This document shows positions 54,442 to 64,000 of a stretch of DNA of 64,000 bases, one piece after another. Made by a program: the position numbers and the translations under genes. The notes under the pieces are model-generated. The model worked only from the letters and a program-made list of their open reading frames with translations. It was not told the origin of the DNA and ran no database searches. Position 1 is the stretch's first letter, and every line of letters begins with the position of its first letter. The stretch covers positions 248,001 to 312,000 of the forward strand of contig CAVUYM010000013.1 in the NCBI GenBank assembly GCA_963745675.1, given 5' to 3'. The DNA is from JAUIIK01 sp963745675 (GTDB lineage Bacteria; Chloroflexota; Chloroflexia; Thermomicrobiales; CFX8).

Positions 54442-56478
54442 ATGGCCAACCGACTTGCACAAGAGACGAGCCCCTATCTGCTCCAGCACGCCGACAATCC
54501 GGTGGACTGGAACCCGTGGGGCGAAGAGGCGTTGCAGCGGGCGCGGGACGAAGACAAGGTCATCCTGCTGTCGATCGGCTATTCGGCCTGCCACTGGTGC
54601 CATGTGATGGCGCACGAGAGTTTCGAGAATGACGCTATCGCGGCTCAGATGAACGACCTCTTCGTCAACATCAAGGTCGATCGCGAGGAACGTCCGGATA
54701 TCGACGCGCTCTATATGGCGTCTGTCCAGGCGATGACCGGCCACGGCGGCTGGCCGATGACGGTCTTCCTGACGCCGGAGGGCAAACCCTTCTACGGCGG
54801 CACCTACTTCCCGCCGAGCGACCGTGGCGGTATGCCGGGCTTTCCGAGAGTGATGCAGGGCGTCCACGAGGCGTATCAGAACCGTCGCGATCAGGTCCTC
54901 GAGAGCGCGGACACAATGGCCAACCGGCTCGGTGAGGTCTTCCGTAGAGAACTGCCGCCGGGTGCGCTGAAGCCGGAACTCTTCGACAACGCGTTGGACA
55001 ATCTAGAACGCCAGTATGACGCCGCCAACGGCGGTTTCGGCGGCGCGCCGAAGTTCCCGGCTGCGATGACCGTCGATCTGCTGTTGCGCATCCATCACCG
55101 AAACGGCAGCGAGCAGGCGCTCGAGATGGCTCATCACACGCTGGACAGGATGGCGCGCGGTGGGCTCTACGATCAGGTTGGCGGCGGCTTCCACCGCTAC
55201 ACCGTCGATGGCATCTGGCTGGTGCCGCACTTCGAGAAGATGCTCTACGACAACGCTCTTCTGGCCGATGCCTACGTGCAGGCCTATCAGGCGACTGGCG
55301 AGGCATTTTACCGGACGATTGCCGAGGAAACGCTCGACTATGTGCTCCGGGAGATGACGTCGCCGGAAGGCGGCTTCTACTCGACGCAAGACGCCGATAC
55401 TGAGGGTGAAGAAGGGAAATTCTTCGTCTGGCGGCCGGACGAGATGCGGGCTGTACTTGGCGACGACGCTGACGGGGTCATTCAGCTCCTGGGCCTGACC
55501 GAGCGCGGCAACTTCGAGGGCTCGAACGTCCTCTCGATTCCGCAGCAGGCGGACCGCATGCGCTGGCGTGAGGAGCCCTTCGTATCACTGCGGCAACAGC
55601 TGTTCGAGGCGCGAGCTGAGCGGACTCATCCGGGACGCGACGACAAGATCCTGACCTCCTGGAATGGCCTGATGATGCGGGCTTTTGCTAACGCAGCCTG
55701 GATGCTCGATTCGGAGCGCTACGCTGACGCAGCCCGGGCCAACGCCCGCTTTCTGCGTGACAATCTCCAACAACATGGGCGACTGCTCCACAGTTACAAG
55801 GATGGCGCCGCCCGTATAGACGGCTTCCTTGAGGATTACGCATTTCTGATCGATGGCCTGCTGGCGCTCTACCGGGCCACGTTCGAGCCGGAGTGGATCG
55901 TCTGGGCGGGGGATCTGGCGCGGCGAGCGGTCGACGACTTCTATGATGCCGACGAAGGAGCTTTCTACGACACTGCGGCCGGAGGCGAACAGTTAATCGC
56001 TCGACCTCGCGATCCGTTCGATAATGCGACGCCCTCCGGCAATAGCGTCATCGTCGATAGCCTCACTCGCCTGGCACACCTGATTGGCGATGTTGAATTC
56101 ACCCGACTGGCGCGGAGCGTTATTGAGGAACACGCTGGAGTTGCAGGCGAACACCCTCAGGGGCTCTCGCGTCTACTCGCGGCCGCAGATTTCGTGACTG
56201 GACCGAGTGCAGAGATTGCGATCGTCGGGCTAGAAGGCGATACCGGTCGAGATGCGCTGCTTGCCGCTCTGAAGGATGAGTACCTGCCGCGCGTCGTCGT
56301 AGCCGCGGCGGAGCCGGGTGACGGGGCGGCAGAGGTTATCGACCTTTTGCTGAGCCGGGATCTCGTCGATGGCAAGGCTGCTGCGTATGTCTGCATCAAC
56401 CACGCTTGCCAGATGCCGGTAACGGAGCCGGAAGCGATGCTGGCGCAAGTCAGGAAGTTGCTAGGGAATAGGGGATAG
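54442..56478 (+). CDS. YyaL/SSP411-type thioredoxin-domain protein (DUF255)
   Basis: 678 residues from ATG 54442; the frame extends back to 54217 over the divergent gene. N-terminal thioredoxin-like domain: LAQETSPYLLQHADNPVDWN, GYSACHWCHVMAHESF (CxxC), DREERPDIDALYMASVQAMT and GHGGWPMTVFLTPEGKPFYG. The C-terminal two thirds is an alpha6/alpha6 barrel (VPHFEKMLYDNALLADAYVQ; DDKILTSWNGLMMRAFANAA). Conserved widely; proposed roles are in sugar epimerase-like or redox reactions but none is established. Confidence 0.9.
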   Translation: MANRLAQETSPYLLQHADNPVDWNPWGEEALQRARDEDKVILLSIGYSACHWCHVMAHESFENDAIAAQMNDLFVNIKVDREERPDIDALYMASVQAMTGHGGWPMTVFLTPEGKPFYGGTYFPPSDRGGMPGFPRVMQGVHEAYQNRRDQVLESADTMANRLGEVFRRELPPGALKPELFDNALDNLERQYDAANGGFGGAPKFPAAMTVDLLLRIHHRNGSEQALEMAHHTLDRMARGGLYDQVGGGFHRYTVDGIWLVPHFEKMLYDNALLADAYVQAYQATGEAFYRTIAEETLDYVLREMTSPEGGFYSTQDADTEGEEGKFFVWRPDEMRAVLGDDADGVIQLLGLTERGNFEGSNVLSIPQQADRMRWREEPFVSLRQQLFEARAERTHPGRDDKILTSWNGLMMRAFANAAWMLDSERYADAARANARFLRDNLQQHGRLLHSYKDGAARIDGFLEDYAFLIDGLLALYRATFEPEWIVWAGDLARRAVDDFYDADEGAFYDTAAGGEQLIARPRDPFDNATPSGNSVIVDSLTRLAHLIGDVEFTRLARSVIEEHAGVAGEHPQGLSRLLAAADFVTGPSAEIAIVGLEGDTGRDALLAALKDEYLPRVVVAAAEPGDGAAEVIDLLLSRDLVDGKAAAYVCINHACQMPVTEPEAMLAQVRKLLGNRG

Positions 56479-56601
56479 CAGAGGCCGGAGCGCTCGACGT
56501 AACTGCTGCGATCGATCGCGGCATCTGAGTGGGGTGAGATCTTTTCGGAACTGCTACGCCTATCCGCACAAACATCTTCACTATTTCCTGGCCTTTAGCC
56601 C

Positions 56602-57609
56602 CTATCGCCGGCCCGGAAGGCCAACTCCGGGGGAGGGGCGTTCGAGGAGGACTTCGCGGCGGAAGCGGAAGAGTTCGGCGGGCCGACCGCCGGTGCGGGT
56701 CGTCTGGCCAGTGCCTTCGACCAGCCCGGCGCGTTCGACGAGCCGGCGGAAGTTCTGCTTGTGAAGATGGCTGCCACTGAGTGCTTCGACGACTTGCTGT
56801 AGCTGCAGTAACGTGAAAGTGTCCGGCAGTAGTTCGAAGACGACCGGGCGATACTGGATCTTGCCGCGAATCCGGCTGATCGTCGTCGCGACGATGCGGC
56901 GATGGTCGTAGGCGAGCGAGCGGCCGGGGACGAGCTGGATGTTCGTTAGATCCAGAGGTTTGCCGAGAACGACCGCCTGATCCTGATGATATTCCTCAAC
57001 GAGTCCGGCTTCCCAGAGCAATTCGTAACGGTCGAGGGCGCGCTCTGGATCCCAGGATGAGAGCCCCGTCCCAAAGGCAATGGCGATGCGGTCGCGACGA
57101 ACGTGTGTTAGATCGTGGGCTCGTTCTGCGGTAGCCCAGCATTCGAGCGCGGGCAGGATGCTGATGTCGATCATCTCCGGCCGACCGTCTCGATGATCCT
57201 CCCATGGGAAGAGCTGATACCAGTCTTGCCACCAGACATCTTCAGACGCGGGCAGATCGTGTTCCTGAAGGAGCGCCAGATAGGTGACGGATAGGACCCG
57301 GGCAGGCTCCGATTGCTCGCGATTGAGATCGCCGAAGGTATAGAGCTGCTCGACGTAGCCAAGCTCCAGGCCGGTGCGCTCTCGCACCCAGCGCCGCACG
57401 CCGAGTTCTAAGGTGCGATCACGTTCGGTATCGAGCTGTCCGAAGGGTAAGGTTGGTTGCTGGCCGCTGCTATTTCGCAGGGTCAGGATACGCGGCACGC
57501 CGCTGGTAACGGCGACGATCGCGGCATTAAGGCGGATGATGATCGGCAGCGGCACGTCATTAGTCCGGTCGATGTTGAGCGGATACGTCAACCTGAGTTT
57601 ACTGGCCAC
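56602..57609 (-). CDS. NrtR-like regulator (degenerate Nudix plus winged helix)
   Basis: 335 residues. The N-terminal half is Nudix-like (IIIRLNAAIVAVTSGVPRIL; PFGQLDTERDRTLELGVRRW), but the Nudix box lacks its Glu residues, so it should bind rather than hydrolyse. The C-terminal half is the NrtR winged helix (RIRGKIQYRPVVFELLPDTF, TLLQLQQVVEALSG, HKQNFRRLVERAGLVEGTGQ). NrtR proteins repress NAD biosynthesis in response to ADP-ribose; no nad gene is close here. GTG 57609 lacks a clear ribosome site; GTG 57549 is an alternative. Confidence 0.8.
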   Translation of the reverse strand: MASKLRLTYPLNIDRTNDVPLPIIIRLNAAIVAVTSGVPRILTLRNSSGQQPTLPFGQLDTERDRTLELGVRRWVRERTGLELGYVEQLYTFGDLNREQSEPARVLSVTYLALLQEHDLPASEDVWWQDWYQLFPWEDHRDGRPEMIDISILPALECWATAERAHDLTHVRRDRIAIAFGTGLSSWDPERALDRYELLWEAGLVEEYHQDQAVVLGKPLDLTNIQLVPGRSLAYDHRRIVATTISRIRGKIQYRPVVFELLPDTFTLLQLQQVVEALSGSHLHKQNFRRLVERAGLVEGTGQTTRTGGRPAELFRFRREVLLERPSPGVGLPGRR

Positions 57610-57614
57610 GACAG

Positions 57615-57646
57615 ACGGAACGCCCCTCGTGCGAGGGGCGTTCCGT
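57615..57646. terminator. Strong hairpin between roadblock and NrtR-like genes
   Basis: Perfect 15-bp arms ACGGAACGCCCCTCG and CGAGGGGCGTTCCGT with a 2-base centre, 33 bp after the roadblock stop and only 5 bp before the annotated NrtR-like start. No T-run. Either a terminator or a structure that limits translation of the next gene. Confidence 0.65.
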
Positions 57647-57678
57647 CAGAGTTGCTGGTTGTCTGGGACAGGCTGCGG

Positions 57679-58029
57679 CTAGATGCGAATCATATGCTCG
57701 ATATCGAGCAGATTTTCAACAAGTATGGGGCGGATTTGTTCGGCGTCAAGGCCCGAATCCGTGATGACGATGAGTCGCAGATCGCTGCCACTGATAATCC
57801 GGATCGTGCCATGCTCGGATACAACTTCCGAGTAGTCTGGTTGGTCGCCATCCGGCTGACCTGCCGAGACGGCGGTTGCCGCGAGCTGTTCCGCGTCGGC
57901 GACGGTTGTTGCCGCGTTTGCGACAAGCAGACCGTCAATCGTTGTAATGACTGCTCCATGGACGACTCGATATTCGAGGAGATCGAGTAATCGACTTTCA
58001 ACTCCCGAACCGCGCGTACCCGCTGACAT
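57679..58029 (-). CDS. Roadblock/LC7-domain protein
   Basis: 116 residues. VHGAVITTIDGLLVANAATT is the typical first strand-turn-strand, and IRIISGSDLRLIVITDSGLD fits the MglB/roadblock fold. These small proteins act as GTPase-activating or scaffold partners of Ras-like GTPases. It begins 60 bp after the large TPR protein on the same strand. No GTPase gene is in view. Confidence 0.82.
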   Translation of the reverse strand: MSAGTRGSGVESRLLDLLEYRVVHGAVITTIDGLLVANAATTVADAEQLAATAVSAGQPDGDQPDYSEVVSEHGTIRIISGSDLRLIVITDSGLDAEQIRPILVENLLDIEHMIRI

Positions 58030-58088
58030 GCTTGATTCCTATTCTTGCTCTTCGATCGAATGTGCTATCAGCTCCGAACGGAGGCCGT

Positions 58089-61088
58089 CTACATTCGTAC
58101 CTCGCGCATGAGCCGTCGTGTCGCCATCGCCATCGATGCATGGTTGCGCGCCTGAGCGCTGTCGCCTCGGCGGCGATAGATGTCGGCAAGGAGACGGTGA
58201 GCCAGATCGGCTTCGCGGTCCTCGAATGCACACCATTCCAACGCAGCGATGATGGCGTTGTGGCGTGCGGGCGCGTGCCGAATCAACCAGCGATATTCAG
58301 AGAAAGACGCATGGATTTGACCCTGTTCACGCAACGCCTCAGCATACTGCCAGCGTGCGTTGTCGTCGTTGGGATTTGTCTCTACTGCAACACTCAGTTC
58401 GTGGATATCCTGATGACCCTGGCCTATCTGATCAGTTGATTCGGGTTCCGCTTCCGCGACAAAATGTTCCTGTTCCGAAAGTGGAATATCAGGCTCCGGG
58501 GCTGGGAACGCTGGTTCGACTACCGGCTCTGGCTCCATGATTGCAGCAAATTCGCGGTCACCTTTAATTGCACCCTGTGCGATGAGCTCATTCTTTGCGC
58601 TACGCGCGCGCCGGAACAAGCCAGCATCATCGGCTAGTAGTTCAATGGTCGGTGAGGGAATATTGCTATGCGGTTCGTCAAGATCAGGGATACTGGCTCC
58701 AACATCGGCTGCCGCGACAGTTTCAGCCGGATCGCGGCCCTGGTCGCGGTGGAGCTTATCGAGGTTCTGGCGTGCGGCTTGTTCAATTTCAGCCATACGC
58801 TGCGCGAACTGTGGGTCGAGCGCCGCGTTGCTCAGTTCCTGGTTGATCTCGAGGTGGTCATTGACGCCATGGGGGAGTTCGGGATCAAGTGATACCAATT
58901 CTGCTTCATCAATCTCATCAGTTTCGGTCACTTCTGCCAGGAGCTCCTGGACATCAAGCCCGCCCACACCATCTTGCTGTTCCCATGGAAGGACGCCGAA
59001 CTCGAAAGATTCACTTCCAACGATGTCGTCGAAATCCTCGATCGCGAATGGTGCGAGGCCCTGGATATCTTCGTCGCGTTGCGACCCTGAGGGAGTATCT
59101 GCCGATTCAGTAGAGACGTTTGTCGGATCGACAATCCGGTCGATATCTTCCGACAAGGCTCCAAATGGCGAGGTTGGCTGCTGGGGCGCGCCGCCCGCCG
59201 CTCGAACGGATGTGACGCGATCCATATCTTCCTCGTCGAAGCTGAATGGTTCCAGCCCAAGCCCATCGACATCGAGAAAGTCATCACTGCTCTCGCCACC
59301 GGGTGTTGCGGAAGCCAGCTCGGCATCAATGTCGTCCCAACCGTCAGCCAGTGACGGAAATGATCCATGATCTTCTCCGGACGACGCAGTCTGCGCAGCC
59401 GTCGCGCTGTCGGCGGTGCGGGCAGGATCAAATGGAGCGAGGCCTTCGTTTCCTAACTCACCAAGCAGCCGGGTGAAACCTGTTCCCGCCTGAATAGCTG
59501 GTAGATCCTCAACAGACGTTGGCTCGGAGGCGAGGGGTTCTGGCTCCGATTTCTCATCTGCAAGAAAGCGGGCTGTGCAGATTCGGATTCAGTGGCTTCT
59601 TCAACACTGAGAATGACCGTCGCTTGATCTAGTTCGTCGATTTCGGGGTCAAATGCGCCAGGCTCGTCGACTTCGGGCAGCTCAGGGAATTCTTCATCCA
59701 GGCTGGAAGCGTCGCCGAAGCTGCTGCCACCGAAGATGCCAGGTGCGACTTTGGGCGGACCGCCGCCGATTTGAACCGCTTCAGGATCTTCGATACGGAT
59801 GTCGAAGTCGATCTCCGAATCCTCAAAAAAGCCTGAAGATTGTGGCATCAGCTCGCCATCCGATGCACCAAAGTCGTCGAGGCTCATCGGCTCGATGCCT
59901 TCGAATTCGTTCAGCAAGCTCTCCAGCTCAGCTTCGTCAACTGGTTCATCGGAGAATGGGGGCGTATCGTCATCCAGGTCCATCTCGAGCAGATTGATGC
60001 TCGAGATGCCGTTGTCCTGATCGATTGCGCGGTCTGAGGCGCTTCGTCGAGGAGTTCGTCTGCTCGCTCGTGTCCCAGTCGTTCGACTTCTACGGTATCC
60101 GGTTCTTCCTCTTCTTCGAAATCATGTGGAATGAATGAGGAAATTGTCGGTTGTGCCGGAATCTCGGGCATCTCGTCGCCGAATTCTTCGAGCCGAATCG
60201 GTTGCAGGTCGTCAAATTCGGCGTCGCTGGCCACCTGGTCGCGCTCTGGCATATAGCTGAAGTCCGGGGCTGGCGCGAACTGGGGCCGTTCACTAACGAC
60301 TGTGTCAGACCATCCTCGAATTCTGGCTGTTCTTCCGCTTTCAGGAGCATGAAGTCGGTATCGGCGCCGGACTGTCTGGTGATCATAGCGGCGGTGAGCG
60401 TGCTATCTGGATCAAGGCGACGCAGCCGTTCGCGGTAGTCGGCGGCAAGCTTTGCGTCTCCGGTACGGTGCTCGATGTCTGCCAGGATGATCAGAGCCGG
60501 AATGAGGTCGTTGTGATCCTTCAGGAATTCGCGGGCAATTTCGGCTGCGTCTGCGTTTTCGCCGAGCGCCCAGAGTGTTTCGGCCAGTCCCATCCAGAGA
60601 TCAATGCGGTCTGGGAGTGCAATCAGCGCCGATTGGTATTCCTTGATAGCGCGTCGCAAGCGCGAGGCGTTGGCGTGGATCCGAGCGAGCGCGGCATGGG
60701 TAAGCCGCAATCTACCATCTACACCGTAGCGCTTTTCAGCGACGCGATTGACCGGTGCTCGAAAGTTGCTGTCAAAGGGCGCCAGTTCCCAGGCAACCTG
60801 ACAATATGCGAGCGCGTGGTCGAGGACGCCACGGTCTTCCGCGATCAAACCGAGTCCAAGGTAGGCGGAGGGATCGCGCGGGTCATGCACGAGCAGCCGT
60901 GCGAACCACGCTTCCGCTTCACCGGCCTGTCCTTGTTCAAGGTAGGCCTGCCCGAGCAAGCGCTGGGCAGCGGTGTAGTGTGGGTACTGGTTGATGATGT
61001 GTGTACATGATTCGACAACCGAGCGATAGTCTCCGTTGTCGAAGGCAACCTGTACCTGGTCGATCGTGGCACCGAGAGAATTACTCAT
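58089..61088 (-). CDS. Large acidic TPR protein, three frameshifts
   Basis: About 1000 residues if read through. From ATG 61088: TPR pairs (IDQVQVAFDNGDYRSVVESC; LGQAYLEQGQAGEAEAWFAR; AIKEYQSALIALPDRIDLWM; RTGDAKLAADYRERLRRLDP), then a long Asp/Glu-rich, low-complexity middle (PFSDEPVDEAELESLLNEFE, EEFPELPEVDEPGAFDPEID), and a final TPR block (NPNDDNARWQYAEALREQGQ; LADIYRRRGDSAQARN). Single-base breaks lie near 60278 (CCCC), 60035 and 59570. No signal peptide. With the roadblock protein downstream it could be a scaffold in a small-GTPase or polarity system (inference). Confidence 0.8.
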
Positions 61089-61526
61089 GGCTTACCTGTA
61101 CCGTTGAACGTTCGTCGCGCCATCTGCGCGGTCATTACCGGACAGTCTTGAAACAGCCCGGGCCGCGGGAAGTAAAATTCCGCGACACTCGCATTATATG
61201 GAGCCTGGCCCTGTTGCCATACCCTAATTGGTAGCCGATTACTCCCAAATGGTGTTCTCAAGAGCATCATAGGGGCGCAAACGTCCTATCGGAGCTATTC
61301 GGTCTACTGTTTCACAGTGTAGGGAAATGCTACCGCAATACCCAACCGGAGTACGGCAACATCAGGACCTTCTACCCTCAACAACGAAGAGCCAAACTTC
61401 GAAAATGTAGAATAGAGCCAGCGCTCCTGAGGAGACTGACTCGATGGCAGACGGGGTGGCAACTCGATATTACGTAGTTGCCCACTCCGCTTCGACCTTA
61501 ATCGCCGGGAAGCTGGACATACGAGT
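61089..61526. promoter_or_regulatory. Divergent intergenic region
   Basis: 438 bp between the divergent TPR and HD-GYP starts. No gene, repeat or operator that I can support. Slightly AT-richer than the genes. Confidence 0.4.
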
Positions 61527-62875
61527 TTGAGTCAGGATCGACTGCACACGTACAAATGCAATGCTTACGTCGCAATGGTGGCGGCCCTGGCGATCGCATT
61601 TCTGACCGCATCTTTCTCGCTCGTTCCTGTGGAAGTGACGACCGGGCTGCTGATCACAGCGGCCCTGCTTGGCGTGCTAAGCCTCATCTTCGAAGTTGGC
61701 ATCGCGTTTCCACTCCTGATCAATGGCGCCACCAGTTTCTCAACCGTGACGTTCATGGCGATGGTGTTTCTCTTACCATTTCCGACACCGGCGGTTCTTG
61801 GAGCGATTGTCGTCGTCATCAATGATCTTTGGGAACGTAAGCCGCTACGTAGCCTGATCTTCAATTTCTCGAACTACGCGCTGACATTCGGACTTGCGTC
61901 GCTTGCCTGGCACTACTTCAGCGACGGGCGGGCGATCCATGAATTGCCGTTGACCGCTGAATCTCTCGTTGCCATCGTGGCTATCATCGCGATCTTCTAT
62001 TTCGTGAATGTCTTTACACTCAATGGATACCTCTCGGTCGCCAACCGGCGTCCTTTTCATATATATGGCTGACCCAGGATGCTGAGTTCCTGCTGCCGTA
62101 CGTCAGCCTGCAGGTCGTTGGGATGCTCTTTGCGGCGCTATGGGGAACAGCTCCGGCGGCGATACCCTTTCTTGTTGTTCCCGCGATTACTACCTACCTG
62201 GCCTTCGAGACGATCAAGCGGCTGCAAGGACAGACGCAGGATGCGATGATCGCGATGGCCGATGCAATCGACGCCCGCGATCCCTATACGGCAGAACATT
62301 CTAAGCGGGTGACCGAGCTGGCCGTCCGCATTGCCGAAGTCCACGGGTTGCGCGCCCAGGAGATCGACCGGGTTGAGTTGGCGGCGCGCGTCCACGATCT
62401 TGGGAAGATCGGCATCAGCGATGCAATTCTCAACAAGCCGGGCAAACTTGAAGATCACGAGTGGGATCTGATGAAGGCGCATCCGGTGATCGGCGAACAG
62501 TTGCTTGGTCCTTACCGGCAGTTCCGCCATGAATCGACAATTGTGCGCTATCACCACGAACGCTGGGATGGACGCGGTTATCCCGACGGAGTCAAGGGCA
62601 ACGATATCCCGATCGGTTCCAGGATCATTGGTGTTGCCGATGCCTTCGACGCGATGACCTCCGATAGGCCATATCGTAAGGCCCTACCGGACGAGTTTGC
62701 AGTCGACGAGATCCGCAAGGGAGCGTTGACACAATTCGATCCTCAAGTCGTCGCTAGCTTTCTCCACGTTGCCGAGGAATTGGCGAAGGTTACGCCTATC
62801 TCCCGCGCAACCGAACACACCGCGTCGACATCCGTGCCGCTCGATGAGATCCGCCAGATTTCCGCAGCAAAGTAA
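61527..62875 (+). CDS. Membrane-bound HD-GYP domain protein, one frameshift
   Basis: About 450 residues. An N-terminal multi-helix membrane region (YVAMVAALAIAFLTASFSLV; LLGVLSLIFEVGIAFPLLIN; VLGAIVVVINDLWERKPL) is joined to a complete HD-GYP domain (AEHSKRVTELAVRIAEVHGL; VHDLGKIGISDAILNKPGKL; HPVIGEQLLGP; YHHERWDGRGYPDGVKG; VADAFDAMTSDRPYRKAL). The frame stops at 62072 after a TTTT run (62050-62053), then resumes in the next frame (YIWLTQDAEFLLPYVSLQVV) before 62123. HD-GYP domains hydrolyse cyclic di-GMP. Start TTG 61527 lacks a strong ribosome site. Confidence 0.85.
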
Positions 62876-62994
62876 AGACACCCACCAGAGAAACTTCCGA
62901 CAGTTTGCATATGGTTGTCGCTCGCCCGAACAGGACGCGGCACGCTATTGCCTGCGGAACTGGTGTCGTAGAACCAGACTCGTGGTGACGGTCG

Positions 62995-64000
62995 TCAAGC
63001 CGCGATGATTGCCGGTCCGGCGAGCATCCAATCGGGCGGTGTGTTGCCGCGCAGCATCACTTCCTGCAGTCCGCTGATGCCGTAGGTAACCGGCAGGCCG
63101 TAGGCGACCAGCTGAACTGGCGCCAGCAGATCGTCGAGCGGTAGAAAGAAGCCGCTGAAGAATACGGCTGCCAGGAGCAGGATCATCGAAGCCTGCACGG
63201 CCTGTGTCTCCGCGCCAGCGACTGCTGATATCAGGAATCCAACACCAAGCGAGGCGGCCAGCACAGCCCTATGATGAGCGCAAGCTGGAGCCAGTTACCC
63301 AGCAACGGCACGCCAAGACCGTAGATGATCACCAGGGTGAGGATGGCGCTTAGAAAGATTCCGATGACGAAATATGAGAGGTACTTGCCGGTCAACACTT
63401 CGCGCGGGCTGATTGGTGCGACACGAAACAGTTTCAATGTGCCGCCGGTGCGTTCGCGCACCAGCGCCAGAGCGGTCAGGGTAATGGCGATGTGCTGAAT
63501 GAGCAGGGCCAGCACCGCAGGAGCGTAGAACTCGACGAAGTCGGGCGATGTCGGCGCAAGATTACTTTCGCGCGCTTCGAACGGCGACAGCAGCACATCC
63601 ACCGGAATAGCAGGCAGCTCCGCCGCCGACGAAGCGAAGTCGTCACGACGCTGGGCAATGAATTCAAGATCTGGCTCAACATCTTTGGGTTTCGCATTCG
63701 GAGAGCTGATTTTCGTAGACGTGTTGGTGAGGCCCGTGTTTATTTCGACCAGACTGTTGTCGATTGATTCGAGCGCCTGAATAGGCGGGCTCTGTGGTGC
63801 GCCTCCAGCGCCGACGGACCGAGCCGTTGCCAGCAGAATGAGTCGGGACTGACTGGCTGCATCGCGGGTATCTTCAGTGAGTGTCCGCAGATCTGAAAGC
63901 TCTGTTTGCGCTTGCTCAGTGTCTCCATTTGCAAGAGCGGCGTTGAAGCGCTCCAGCCCGGCGTTTAGGTCTGCGGGATATTGAATGAGCTCGTCGAGTC
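62995..64000 (-). CDS. ABC-2-type transporter permease, C-terminal part, one frameshift
   Basis: The gene runs off the right edge. From 64000 inward: a Ser/Asp-rich coiled-coil exterior region (LERFNAALANGDTEQAQTEL; SPPIQALESIDNSLVEINTG), then FVEFYAPAVLALLIQHIAIT, the permease core TALALVRERTGGTLKLFRVA, and helices VIGIFLSAILTLVIIYGLGV. The frame breaks near 63262; the family end continues in the next frame (VLAASLGVGFLISAVAGAET; LLLAAVFFSGFFLPLDDLLA; TYGISGLQEVMLRGN) to a stop at 62995. Exports an unknown substrate; the ATPase would be outside this window. Confidence 0.8.

Overview
The window looks like a chromosomal segment from a high-GC bacterium. My best guess is Chloroflexota, near the Thermomicrobia/Sphaerobacter group. 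This is inferred from gene content: large LuxR-type ATPase regulators, FAD oxidoreductase plus M19 dipeptidase cassettes, a sortase with its substrate, a split-beta nitrile hydratase family enzyme, a DUF5996 protein and a bacterial UBP zinc finger. I saw no rRNA, tRNA, CRISPR array, phage module or complete insertion sequence. The genes are mostly metabolic, regulatory and surface functions.

Layout. 1-2.9 kb: TetR and MMPL efflux operon (runs off the left edge) and a nucleotidyltransferase. 2.9-5.1 kb: surface protein with a sorting signal and a broken sortase. 5.2-10.5 kb: HpcH-type aldolase, a large LuxR ATPase regulator and two related unknown proteins. 10.6-16.9 kb: surface-protein locus with a YadA-head-like repeat protein, two other secreted proteins sharing a Cys/Tyr-Thr-Gly motif, a P-loop kinase and scrambled remnants of kinase and motif protein. 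17.0-18.3 kb: three-subunit nitrile hydratase/thiocyanate hydrolase. 18.5-22.4 kb: pyrR coupled to an M20 amidohydrolase, a dehydrogenase and a DinB protein. 23-28 kb: formyltransferase, VOC, GNAT, APH and MFS genes, all on minus. 28.5-33 kb: PadR with a 2TM-repeat membrane protein, a MetE-like protein, a methyltransferase and two tiny proteins. 33.3-37.3 kb: tandem TPR paralogues, one decayed, and an AT-richer single-gene insert. 37.7-42.9 kb: minus-strand amino acid/amine catabolic cluster under a GntR regulator. 43-45 kb: membrane protein and a tryptophan-2,3-dioxygenase-like protein. 45.4-53.9 kb: NB-ARC/LuxR regulator followed by three alpha/beta hydrolases, DUF5996, UBP zinc finger and Asp-box proteins, all on plus. 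54-64 kb: YyaL-type protein, NrtR-like regulator, roadblock protein next to a roughly 1000-residue TPR protein, membrane HD-GYP protein, and an ABC-2 permease running off the right edge.

A feature of the whole window is single-base frameshifts. At least a dozen otherwise well-conserved genes are interrupted by one or more 1-nt indels, several at runs of 4-6 identical bases. The reading frame picks up again with sensible family sequence after each one. Either the sequence has residual indel errors or this region is decaying; I cannot tell which from sequence alone. Affected genes are given with their full span and the approximate break points.

Several families of inverted repeats (about 75-220 bp overall) sit between genes. 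One family occurs three times (6.1, 18.4 and 39.0 kb). The most unusual content is the 10.6-17 kb surface-protein locus, the split-subunit hydratase with a His/Asp-rich leader, the paralogue pair ending in Cys-Cys-Gly, and the six-fold 2TM membrane protein.
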